Shown: in pieces, positions 22,975 through 29,789 of the stretch
How the letters are laid out: each line of letters starts with the position of its first letter
Numbering within the stretch: position 1 is the stretch's first letter
From: Anaerolineae bacterium
GTDB lineage: Bacteria > Chloroflexota > Anaerolineae > JAFGEY01
NCBI GenBank assembly: GCA_016783145.1
Contig: JADHXD010000026.1
Coordinates: forward strand, 1 to 41,346
Direction of reading: 5' to 3'
DNA: 41,346 bases
Translations under genes and position numbers: made by a program
Notes under the pieces: model-generated
The model's input: the letters and a program-made list of their open reading frames with translations, nothing else
Told to the model about the DNA's origin: nothing
Database searches by the model: none

Positions 22975-23262
22975 ATGCCAGATCAGAACCGAGCGTGGAA
23001 AAGGCTCAAGTCCTTCCAGCTTGCGCTCATCGTCGGCGGCCTGGCCGGCATGATCGTCGTCGGGCTGGGCTACCTGAGGATCATGGGCGACCTGGACCCC
23101 ACGGGGGCCCTCCTGGCGGGGGCGGCGGTCATGGTCGGCCTGACGCTGGTCCTCGCCTACGTGTTCGACCAAATCTCCAAGTCGGTGAGTAGTTTTGTGG
23201 GCGCCGTCAAGGGGAAAGGGCGTGGAGGCGGCTCCAAGCGAGGGCCACAAGGTGACCAGTAA
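22975..23262 (+). CDS. Small membrane protein with two helices
   Basis: The 95-residue protein has two membrane helices (about 15-35 and 44-66) joined by a short loop containing LRIMGDLDPTG, and a basic, glycine-rich cytoplasmic tail (KGKGRGGGSKR). The ATG at 22975 follows GGAGGAGG. I do not recognise the family; length and layout recall AtpI/AtpZ-like or DUF-type accessory membrane proteins, but no ATP synthase genes are near. TATACT at 22907-22912 could be its -10 box, with no good -35. Confidence 0.65.
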   Translation: MPDQNRAWKRLKSFQLALIVGGLAGMIVVGLGYLRIMGDLDPTGALLAGAAVMVGLTLVLAYVFDQISKSVSSFVGAVKGKGRGGGSKRGPQGDQ

Positions 23263-23613
23263 GGAACCATCCTTGCTGGCGATCTGAGCCTTGCCCCCTC
23301 CCACCCTGATCCCCGTGGATCGCCGCGATCTCGCACCGGTCTCTTGGCGGTTCCCCAGTGTGCCTGGTGCTCGTCTCGGCCGATCGTGCTCCAGCACTAA
23401 AGCCAAGGAAACACCGAATCAAGCTGCCCTGTGGTCTCCTCTCTGTGCCCTTTGTGTCTCGGTGGTGAGACGTGGGTAGCCCCCAGCGATCTCCCATTGC
23501 GAATAACCCCCGATTGTGCTAGAATAAGTACACGTGGTCAGCATCGCTCCAGGCACCGTGAGGCGGATGCCAGCGAGCGGATGTGTCGCCCCTTCCCCTG
23601 ACAGGAGCACGCG
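23263..23613. other. Intergenic region with a dispersed-repeat fragment
   Basis: No gene is seen in these 351 bp. Around 23437-23472 the sequence CTCTGTGCCCTTTGTGTC followed by TCGGTGGTGAG is a copy of a widespread environmental repeat, usually seen as the complement CACCACCGAGACACAGAG. A promoter for the following gene lies at 23497-23525. Confidence 0.5.
23497..23525 (+). promoter_or_regulatory. Promoter of the shikimate dehydrogenase-like gene
   Basis: TTGCGA (23497-23502), a 17-bp spacer ending TGTGC and TAGAAT (23520-23525) form a good promoter with the same extended TGTGC -10 context as the LysM and RRM genes. The start codon is about 80 bp downstream. Confidence 0.68.
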
Positions 23614-24432
23614 ATGCCTACGTCCAGTCCAACGCTATGCGGTTCGATCTCGATCCGCCCCAGCCAATTCGGCGTCACCATGCACAACGCAGGGTATAAG
23701 GCGTTGGGCCTGCCCTACGTCTACGTCGCCTTTGGCACCGAGGATACGCGGGCCGCAGTAGAGGCTGTGCGCTCTCTGGGCATCCGCGGTCTGGGCGTGT
23801 CCATGCCGCACAAGATCGAGATCATGCAGTACCTTGACGCCCTGGACGACACCGCGCGCGAGATCGGTGCGGTCAACACCGTCGTCAACGACGACGGGCA
23901 CCTGACCGGGTACAACACCGACTGGGTCGGCGCCATCCACGCCATCGAGGAGCACACAGAGGTCGCGGGGACCCGTTCGATCGTCGTCGGTGCGGGCGGG
24001 GCGGCGCGGGCCATCGTCTACGGCCTGGTCAAGCGGGGCAGCCAGGTGACCGTGCTGAACCGGACGGCGAGCAAGGGCGAAGCCCTGGCCCTGGAGTTCG
24101 GCGCGCGGTTTGGCGGCGGTGTGGAAGCCCTGGGCGCAATCCCGGAGGCGGACATCCTGGTGAACGCGACGGCGGTGGGTTTTCACGCCCCGGACCAGTC
24201 GCTCATTCCCTCGCCGGTCCTGAGGCCGGGTCGGGTCGTGCTCGACGTGGTCTTTGTCCCACCCGAGTCCAGGCTGATCCGAGAGGCCGAGGCGCGCGGG
24301 TGCGTGGCGATCCGCGGCACGCGCATGCTGGTGCACCAGGCCGCGCACCAATTCGAGCTGTATACTGGGCAGAGGGCTCCGTTCGAGGTGATGGAGGGGG
24401 CGATCCTGGCCAAGATCGCCCAGATGACCTAG
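23614..24432 (+). CDS. Shikimate dehydrogenase-like protein (SdhL/HI0607-type)
   Basis: The 272-residue protein has the two-domain AroE fold. The catalytic Lys67 in SMPHKIE and Asp103 in YNTDW are present, with Asn88 in GAVNTVV and the nucleotide-binding loop GAGGAAR (126-132). The AroE shikimate-binding S-x-S motif is absent; in its place is SIRPSQFGVTMHN, as I recall from the SdhL (HI0607) subfamily, whose shikimate activity is low. The true substrate may therefore differ from shikimate, and no other aro genes are nearby. The ATG at 23614 follows ACAGGAG. The pRiA4-like gene starts 14 bp downstream, suggesting joint transcription from the promoter at 23497-23525. Confidence 0.82.
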   Translation: MPTSSPTLCGSISIRPSQFGVTMHNAGYKALGLPYVYVAFGTEDTRAAVEAVRSLGIRGLGVSMPHKIEIMQYLDALDDTAREIGAVNTVVNDDGHLTGYNTDWVGAIHAIEEHTEVAGTRSIVVGAGGAARAIVYGLVKRGSQVTVLNRTASKGEALALEFGARFGGGVEALGAIPEADILVNATAVGFHAPDQSLIPSPVLRPGRVVLDVVFVPPESRLIREAEARGCVAIRGTRMLVHQAAHQFELYTGQRAPFEVMEGAILAKIAQMT

Positions 24433-24446
24433 AAAGCAGGTGCCAG

Positions 24447-25931
24447 GTGTCCATCGAACCCCAGATCTACCAGATCAAGATCACCCTCAAAGGAAGCAAG
24501 CCGCCGATCTGGCGGCGGGTACGGGTAAGCGGAGGCATCACCCTGAACGTGCTGCACGACATCATCCAGGCCACGATGGGCTGGTGGGACGCGCACTTGC
24601 ACCAGTTTGCCATCGGCGGAACGAGTTATGGCATGCCCTATCCCGACCTGGGGTTCGGGGTTCAAATGGAGGACGAGACTCAGTTCTGGCTGGACCAGGT
24701 CGCTCCTCGTGAGGGGTTCAAATTCACCTATGAGTATGACTTTGGCGATAGCTGGTACCACGATCTGCTGGTCGAACGGATCTCTGCCCCAACGGCGGAT
24801 CTGCCGCATCCGCTCTGTCTCGCGGGGAGGCGCGCCTGCCCGCCAGAGGACGTGGGGGGCATTTGGGGGTACGCCGATTTCCTGGAAGCCATCCGGGACC
24901 CCGACCATCCCGAGCACGAGGGCTACCTGGAGTGGATTGGCGACGAGTTCGACCCCGAAGCCTTTGACCTGGAGGAGGCCAACAGGGCACTGCGTCGCCT
25001 GGCTGCTATGGGGCCACCGATAACAGATGAGCGGATCTTGGATATCTTGGACACGCTCGGGATCTACACCGGCACCTACGAGCGCGAGGCCGTGGATGCC
25101 GCGCTGGCGCTGCGCAACGAGATCACCCCTCACCTGATCCAGATCCTCGAAGACGTGCTGGCAGACCCGCTCGACTTTGCCGGGGACGGCGACTACTTTG
25201 GGCACGTGTATGCCCTGCAACTGCTGGGCCACTTTCGGGAACCGCGCGCGCACGAGGCGATCGTCAGGCTGGCCCGCCTGCCCGGAGAGCTGCCCTTTGA
25301 CCTCTTTGACGACACGATCACCGAGAGCTTGCCCGCGATCATGTTCGCGACGTGCGGCGGATCGACCGACCGCATCGCGGAGCTGCTCACGGACCGTGAG
25401 GTGAACGAGTACTGCAGGAGTGCCGCGGCAAGGGCGCTGGTGTACGCCGTCGTCGAGGGCGTCGTGCCGCGCCGAGAGGTGGTCGCCCTGTTTGGCTCCC
25501 TGTTCACCGGCGATGAAGCACCCCCGAACTCTGGCTTTTGGAGTCTCCTGGCCAGTGCCGTGTGCAACCTGTACCCCGAGGAACTGATCGATGTCATCCG
25601 CAAGGGGTACGAGGATGGGTTGATCGGTGACAGTTATATCCGCTATCCATCCTTCGAGGAGACCTTGCAGCGCGGCGGGGCACACGCCTACCAGGAGGTA
25701 CGGAAAAAGATCGCGCGCTATATGCCGGAGGACGTTCACGCTCGCATGTCGTGGTGGGCCTGTTTCCGGGAGGAGGAGGATGATGAGCCTGACAACCTGG
25801 CGGCATCCCCGCTGAACGAGCGCCCTGCCAGCCTGCCTGCGCCCCCACTGAAGGAGCGACCCCAGCGCAAGAAGGTCAAGAAAGCCGGGGCAGCGTCTCG
25901 CCCGCCGAAGAAGCAAAAGAGGTCCCGATAG
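24447..25931 (+). CDS. pRiA4b ORF-3-like domain fused to a DUF1186-like domain
   Basis: The 494-residue protein begins with a plasmid pRiA4b ORF-3-like domain (about 1-180): YQIKITLKGSKPPIWRRVRV, WWDAHLHQF, YEYDFGDSWYHDL and GRRACPPEDVGGIWGY are its usual landmarks. From about 195 it continues as a DUF1186-like helical repeat region (ILDTLGIYTGTYEREAVDAALALRNEITPHLIQILEDVLADP, then ALQLLGHFREPRAHEAIVRLA), ending in a Pro/Lys/Arg-rich tail (KKVKKAGAASRPPKKQKRSR) that could bind nucleic acid. Neither domain has a settled biochemical function. The GTG at 24447 is chosen because the family starts there; the Shine-Dalgarno sequence is weak, and translational coupling to the preceding gene 14 bp away is likely. 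Confidence 0.8.
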   Translation: MSIEPQIYQIKITLKGSKPPIWRRVRVSGGITLNVLHDIIQATMGWWDAHLHQFAIGGTSYGMPYPDLGFGVQMEDETQFWLDQVAPREGFKFTYEYDFGDSWYHDLLVERISAPTADLPHPLCLAGRRACPPEDVGGIWGYADFLEAIRDPDHPEHEGYLEWIGDEFDPEAFDLEEANRALRRLAAMGPPITDERILDILDTLGIYTGTYEREAVDAALALRNEITPHLIQILEDVLADPLDFAGDGDYFGHVYALQLLGHFREPRAHEAIVRLARLPGELPFDLFDDTITESLPAIMFATCGGSTDRIAELLTDREVNEYCRSAAARALVYAVVEGVVPRREVVALFGSLFTGDEAPPNSGFWSLLASAVCNLYPEELIDVIRKGYEDGLIGDSYIRYPSFEETLQRGGAHAYQEVRKKIARYMPEDVHARMSWWACFREEEDDEPDNLAASPLNERPASLPAPPLKERPQRKKVKKAGAASRPPKKQKRSR

Positions 25932-26002
25932 CTGCCGCAGCGATCGAGAGTCCGGAAGACCCGCACCCCCACTACCCGATCCCCTGGAAGACAGCCGGGC
26001 GG

Positions 26003-27025
26003 ATGCTGTTCGCGGCGCTCCGCGTGGGGAGCCGCCGCTCCTTCCGCCAGGACGCGCGGGTGTGTCTCGACGGGCCGCACCCCGCGCTGCGCGTGTACGG
26101 CGCTGAGCACGTTCCGGGAGATGGCCCCGCCCTGCTGACCCTCAATCACTATGCCCGGCCCGGCTTCCGAGCCTGGTGGCTGGCGCTGGGCGTCAGCGCC
26201 GTGGTGCCCGCCGACGTGCACTGGGTGATGACCGCCGCCTGGACGTACCCCGACCCATTCCGCGCCCGCACTCTCACCCCAGCCACGCGCTGGCTCTTTC
26301 GCCGCCTGGCCCAGGTCTACGGGTTCACGTCCATGCCGCCGATGCCCCCTGACCCGAGAGACGTGGCGGCGCGCGCGGTGGCCGTGCGGCAAGTGCTGGC
26401 CTATGTACACCGCACGCCCCGTCCGCTGATCGGGCTGGCCCCCGAGGGAGCCGACGCGCCCGAGGGCACGTTCCGGCCCCCACCACCGGGCACCGGGCGC
26501 TTTCTCCTGCACCTGTCGCGGCTCGGGCTGCCTTTGGTACCGGTCGGTGCCTACGAGTCGGGTGGGGCGTTCTGCCTGCGCTTTGGCCCGGCCTACCGGC
26601 TGAAGGTGCCGCCAGGCCTGTCCAGCAAGGACCGGGACCGCGAGGCCGGCGAAACCGTGATGGCGCACATCGCAGCCCAACTGCCCGCGCACCTGCACGG
26701 ACCACGCCCGCGCACCTGCACGGACCACGCCCGCGCACCTGCACGGACCACGCCCGCGCACCTGCACGGACCACGCCCGCGCACCTGCACGGACCACGCC
26801 GCATACCCGCACGGACCACGCCCGCGCACCTGCACGGACCACGCCCGCGCACCTGCACGGACCATGCCCGCGCACCTGCACGGACCACGCCCGCGCACCT
26901 GCACGGACCACGCCGCATACCCGCACGGACCACGCCCGCGCACCTGCACGGACCACGCCGCATACCCGCACGGACCACGCCCGCGCACCGGCGCGGACCC
27001 CTCCCCCCGGAGTAGAGAACGATGA
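26003..27025 (+). CDS. PlsC-like acyltransferase with a repeat-derived C-terminus
   Basis: The N-terminal 210 or so residues resemble lysophospholipid acyltransferases: ALLTLNHYARPGF holds the NH of the HxxxxD/NHx4D block (the Asp is replaced), and GLAPEGADAPEGTF matches the EGT block. Loss of the acidic residue makes catalysis uncertain. From about residue 229 the chain is only a 22/23-bp minisatellite read in rotating frames (AHLHGPRPRTCTDHARAPAR). First ATG is 26003; upstream codons back to the pRiA4-like stop are open and protein-like (IESPEDPHPHYPIPWKTAGR) but lack a normal initiator, so the start is uncertain. The stop overlaps the MFS start (ATGA), implying coupled translation. Confidence 0.6.
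   Translation: MLFAALRVGSRRSFRQDARVCLDGPHPALRVYGAEHVPGDGPALLTLNHYARPGFRAWWLALGVSAVVPADVHWVMTAAWTYPDPFRARTLTPATRWLFRRLAQVYGFTSMPPMPPDPRDVAARAVAVRQVLAYVHRTPRPLIGLAPEGADAPEGTFRPPPPGTGRFLLHLSRLGLPLVPVGAYESGGAFCLRFGPAYRLKVPPGLSSKDRDREAGETVMAHIAAQLPAHLHGPRPRTCTDHARAPARTTPAHLHGPRPRTCTDHAAYPHGPRPRTCTDHARAPARTMPAHLHGPRPRTCTDHAAYPHGPRPRTCTDHAAYPHGPRPRTGADPSPRSRER
26686..27004. repeat. GC-rich minisatellite, 22/23-bp unit, about 13.9 copies
   Basis: Ten 23-bp units (CGCGCACCTGCACGGACCAC plus GCC) and three 22-bp variants starting GCATACCCGCAC (at 26801, 26915 and 26960) follow each other, then a degenerate unit at 26982-27004. One unit has CCATGCC instead of CCACGCC. The unit is stop-free in all frames on both strands, which is why long open frames cross it. 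It lies inside the 3' end of the acyltransferase-like gene. Confidence 0.95.
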
Positions 27026-28470
27026 AGAGGATGCGCTGGGTTGACCTGCTGTCGGTGAACCTGTTCTGGCTGGGCCTCAACATCCGCAACAACGCCGTGG
27101 GGACCATCTTTATGCCCTACCTGGTCGACCAGTACGTGCGTCCCGAGATCCGTAACACCGCACTGGGCGAGATGCGTACGGCAGGGCTGATCATCGCCAT
27201 GCTCGTCCAGCCGGCGATGGGGCTGCTGAGTGACCGCTGCACGTCGCCCCTGGGCCGGCGCAGGCCCTTTCTGCTCGTGGGCGTCCTGCTCGACCTGGTC
27301 TCCCTGGCCTGCATCGCCCTCGCCCCCAACTACTGGCTGCTGCTGGCGGCCATCCTGCTGAACCAGTTTTCGGCGAACGTTTCCCACGGTCCGCTGCAGG
27401 GCCTGATCCCCGACCTGGTGCCAGAGGAGCAGCGTGGCGTGGCTTCGGCGATCAAGGCCATCCTGGAGCTTGTGCCGCTGATCCTGCTCGGACTGACGAT
27501 CGCTCCCCTGGTTGGCGCCGGACGCTTTGACCTCGCGGTCGTCGTCACCGGAGGACTGCTGCTGGTTCTGATGGTCCTGACCATGGTGTGGGTGAAAGAG
27601 ACGCCCTTGAGGGAAAAACCAGACGTCCCCCTCGCGCCGACCATGGTCCGCGTCCTGGGCATGCTCGCCGGGATCGGCTCTGGCGCCCTCGCCGGGCTGG
27701 TGGCCGGAGGTGTCGTGGGCGGCCTGTCCGGGCTGGTAGCCTGGCTCTTGGCAGGGCGCACGACCGGTTGGAACGTGGGTGTGGCCGTGGGCGGCATCGT
27801 GGCGATGGCCGTGGCGGTGGTCGCCGGGGTGTGGGCGGGCGCGCTGGCGACGATCGGCAAGGAAGCACGCAAGGAGCCAGCCTTCACCTGGTGGGTGGTC
27901 AACCGCCTCATGTTCCTGGCCGGCGTCACATCGATCCAGGGATTTGCGCCCTTTTTCCTGATGTACGCGTTCGGCGTGAACCGGGAAGCCGCGGCGAGCA
28001 TGACCGGCACGCTGATGATGGTCGTCGGGGTGTTCACCATGCTCAGCGCGCTCCCGAGCGGTTGGCTGGCGGACCGCTTCGGGCAGGTGCGCATGGTCGC
28101 CTACAGCGGCCTCCTCGCTGCCCTGGGGACGGCGATCGTGATGAGCACGATCTGGATGCCCAACCTGAGGCTCGTCTACGTGGGTGGTTGTCTGCTCGGG
28201 CTTGCCGCCGGGTTGTTCATGACCACCAACTGGGCCCTGGGTACGCGCCTCGTACCTGCTGCCGAGGCAGGCCGGTACCTGGGCATCTCGAACCTGGCGG
28301 GCGCAGGCGCGGGGATGATCGGCGCAGGGATCGGCGGACCGGTAGCCGACTATTTGAACGCCAGCCTGCCCGGCCTGGGCTATTTCTGTATCTTTGCCGG
28401 GTACGTGCTCCTGTTCCTCTTGAGCGCGGTCAGCCTGAGGGGGATCTCGCGGCGGAGCAACCGCGGCTAG
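27022..28470 (+). CDS. MFS transporter, SLC45/glycoside-cation symporter-like
   Basis: The 482-residue protein has about twelve membrane helices and the loop 2-3 motif LLSDRCTSPLGRRRPFLLVG, which is characteristic of sucrose/SLC45 and related GPH-like carriers. The C-terminal half repeats it as WLADRFGQVRMVA. A very glycine- and alanine-rich hydrophobic segment (about 215-275) lies in the middle and may add one or two helices. ATG 27022 overlaps the upstream stop; GGAGTAGAG is the Shine-Dalgarno sequence. The substrate is not evident; a sugar or glycoside would suit the GRRRPF motif. Confidence 0.82.
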   Translation: MKRMRWVDLLSVNLFWLGLNIRNNAVGTIFMPYLVDQYVRPEIRNTALGEMRTAGLIIAMLVQPAMGLLSDRCTSPLGRRRPFLLVGVLLDLVSLACIALAPNYWLLLAAILLNQFSANVSHGPLQGLIPDLVPEEQRGVASAIKAILELVPLILLGLTIAPLVGAGRFDLAVVVTGGLLLVLMVLTMVWVKETPLREKPDVPLAPTMVRVLGMLAGIGSGALAGLVAGGVVGGLSGLVAWLLAGRTTGWNVGVAVGGIVAMAVAVVAGVWAGALATIGKEARKEPAFTWWVVNRLMFLAGVTSIQGFAPFFLMYAFGVNREAAASMTGTLMMVVGVFTMLSALPSGWLADRFGQVRMVAYSGLLAALGTAIVMSTIWMPNLRLVYVGGCLLGLAAGLFMTTNWALGTRLVPAAEAGRYLGISNLAGAGAGMIGAGIGGPVADYLNASLPGLGYFCIFAGYVLLFLLSAVSLRGISRRSNRG

Positions 28471-28484
28471 ACGACAGAGCAGTA

Positions 28485-28500
28485 CCCGCCAAATGGCGGG
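28485..28500. terminator. Short hairpin after the MFS gene
   Basis: CCCGCC and GGCGGG pair around AAAT 15 bp beyond the MFS stop codon. No T-run follows, so its role is uncertain. Confidence 0.35.
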
Positions 28501-28582
28501 CACCCGCGTAGGCAAAAGCTCGCTGGTTTCGGCACGACCTCTGCGGTACAATGGTCTCAAACCAACGTGGAGGGAAAGAACG

Positions 28583-28879
28583 ATGATGGATTTCGGATGC
28601 GGCAGAATGGCCTGGGGTCGCTGGGGAGCGTGGGGAGGGATGGGACCGTCCGGTCACCTCTTGGGGCTGGTGCTCTGGGTGGCCGTGTTGGCCCTGCTGG
28701 TCCTCGCAGCCGTCTGGCTGGTACGCCGGCTCGCGCGGAGGCCGCTCGCCTTTGCGGTGGAGACCCCTCTCGATGCCGCCCGGCGGCGACTCGCAGCGGG
28801 TGAGATCACCCCTACCGAGTTTGACCAGATCTGCGACCGGCTCCAGTGCAACCGCGGTTCCAATCCAAGAGACCAGTAG
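28583..28879 (+). CDS. SHOCT-domain small membrane protein
   Basis: The 98-residue protein starts with a Gly/Trp/Met-rich stretch (MMDFGCGRMAWGRWGAWGGMG), then one membrane helix (about 27-49) and a C-terminal SHOCT motif (DAARRRLAAGEITPTEFDQI, about 64-83). SHOCT is a short oligomerisation helix common in small bacterial membrane proteins of unknown role. ATG 28583 follows GGAGGGAAAG. TACAAT at 28547-28552 could be its -10 box. Confidence 0.82.
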   Translation: MMDFGCGRMAWGRWGAWGGMGPSGHLLGLVLWVAVLALLVLAAVWLVRRLARRPLAFAVETPLDAARRRLAAGEITPTEFDQICDRLQCNRGSNPRDQ

Positions 28880-28910
28880 GCCCTACGTCGACGTCGATGG
28901 CCGGCGCGCC

Positions 28911-28956
28911 CGAATGCACCTGGCGATGACACGTGCTCGTCTCGCGGGTGCATTCG
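28911..28956. terminator. Hairpin between convergent SHOCT and DarA genes
   Basis: CGAATGCACC and its exact complement GGTGCATTCG lie 26 bp apart, with a further GCGA/TCGC pairing inside. Its location between two converging genes suggests a bidirectional transcript-end hairpin. Confidence 0.45.
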
Positions 28957-29011
28957 CGTTGTGGCCTGCCCTGTGCCACCAGGCCGTTCCTGCCGCGCGC
29001 GAGCTACCCGG

Positions 29012-29341
29012 CTAGCACTTGACGAACTGCTCTACGTCGGCGATAAAGACAACCGCTCCTCCCACCCGGATCCTGATCCGCTGGATCGCGCCTGCTTCCT
29101 GCAACCCGGCCACGGGGACGGAAGGGATGACGTTTTGGGTGCGCGCGTGGCAGTTGGCGCGGATGATCTTGAGGACATCCGCTACGCACTCGTCCTCCGC
29201 ACCGATCAGGAGCGTGGCATTCCCCTCGCGCAAGAATCCCCCCGTCGTGTTGATCACCGTCGCGTCATAGCCTTTGCGTACCAATGCGTCGATCAGTGCG
29301 TACAGTTCGTCGCGATGAACCACGCTGATCAAGAGCTTCAT
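29012..29341 (-). CDS. darA: Cyclic-di-AMP receptor DarA/PstA-type (PII-like)
   Basis: The 109-residue PII-like protein has the diagnostic block TTGGFLREGNATLLIG (32-47), which forms the nucleotide-binding T-loop region of DarA/PstA, and the later AGLQEAGAIQRIRIRVGGAVVF strand. Proteins of this family trimerise and bind c-di-AMP; their downstream target is not settled. The ATG at 29341 follows GAGGAG. The gene is alone on the minus strand, with a -10-like TATGAT at 29449-29444 and a hairpin in the leader. No diadenylate cyclase is in the window. Confidence 0.88.
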   Translation of the reverse strand: MKLLISVVHRDELYALIDALVRKGYDATVINTTGGFLREGNATLLIGAEDECVADVLKIIRANCHARTQNVIPSVPVAGLQEAGAIQRIRIRVGGAVVFIADVEQFVKC

Positions 29342-29383
29342 AGGTCTATCTCCTCAGTGCGTACCCAAAATGCAAAAGCGACA

Positions 29384-29413
29384 AGAGCCAGAGTTTATGC
29401 CGGCTCTGGCTCT
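29384..29413 (-). promoter_or_regulatory. Leader hairpin upstream of darA
   Basis: AGAGCCAGAG pairs perfectly with CTCTGGCTCT around a 10-nt loop, between the presumed -10 box (29444-29449) and the darA start. On the minus strand TGTCGCTTTTGCATTTTGG follows, a moderately T-rich run, so it could be an attenuator. The stem matches the terminator of the RRM gene at 21314-21348 in 8 bp. Confidence 0.5.
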
Positions 29414-29529
29414 GTCAAAAGGAGGAGAACACTCACTGTATCTATCATACCACAACAGCAGCGGCCAAACTTGACGCTTACCATACGCTTGGCGGGCGCT
29501 GTCCCAGCATCCGCGGAGTGGCGGCCCAC

Positions 29530-29558
29530 TTGGCGATTCCCCCGACCGGTGCTACAAT
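29530..29558 (+). promoter_or_regulatory. Promoter for the phosphodiesterase/fucosidase genes
   Basis: TTGGCG (29530-29535), a 17-bp spacer ending GGTGC and TACAAT (29553-29558) form a good promoter upstream of the small ORF and the phosphodiesterase-family gene. Confidence 0.65.
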
Positions 29559-29607
29559 CAAGCCATTGGCATCCGCGCCACCCACGGCTGCCGGAAAGGG
29601 GGAGGAG

Positions 29608-29775
29608 TTGCACTCCTCTTCGCTGACCTCGGGACAGGTCGAGATCGACGACCAGCGCGCCTTCGCGGCGATAAAGCCGGCCTTCGCCGAGAGAGCGCAC
29701 ACCTTAGAGATCCCGTGGGACGAGGCAGAGGCCAACAAGCAGCACATCGATGACGTGATCGCCCGGTACTGGTGA
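29608..29775 (+). CDS. Small hypothetical protein upstream of the phosphodiesterase
   Basis: The frame ending at the TGA at 29773-29775 has strongly G/C third positions over its last 45 codons (EIDDQRAFAAIKPAFAERAHTLEIPWDEAEAN), which looks coding. The start is unclear: TTG 29608 sits directly against GGGGGAGGAG, too close for good initiation, and the site can fold into a 7-bp hairpin; a GTG at 29518 precedes the likely transcription start. It would be about 55 residues, acidic and soluble, and ends 14 bp before the next gene. No family was recognised. Confidence 0.45.
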   Translation: MHSSSLTSGQVEIDDQRAFAAIKPAFAERAHTLEIPWDEAEANKQHIDDVIARYW

Positions 29776-29789
29776 GAAGGGAGCACAGG

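Noticed and set aside
25736-26971. Long minus-strand protein rich in VRAGARAWS repeats
   Set aside because: It is the reverse reading of the 22/23-bp minisatellite joined to antisense of two genes; the repeat is simply stop-free on both strands.
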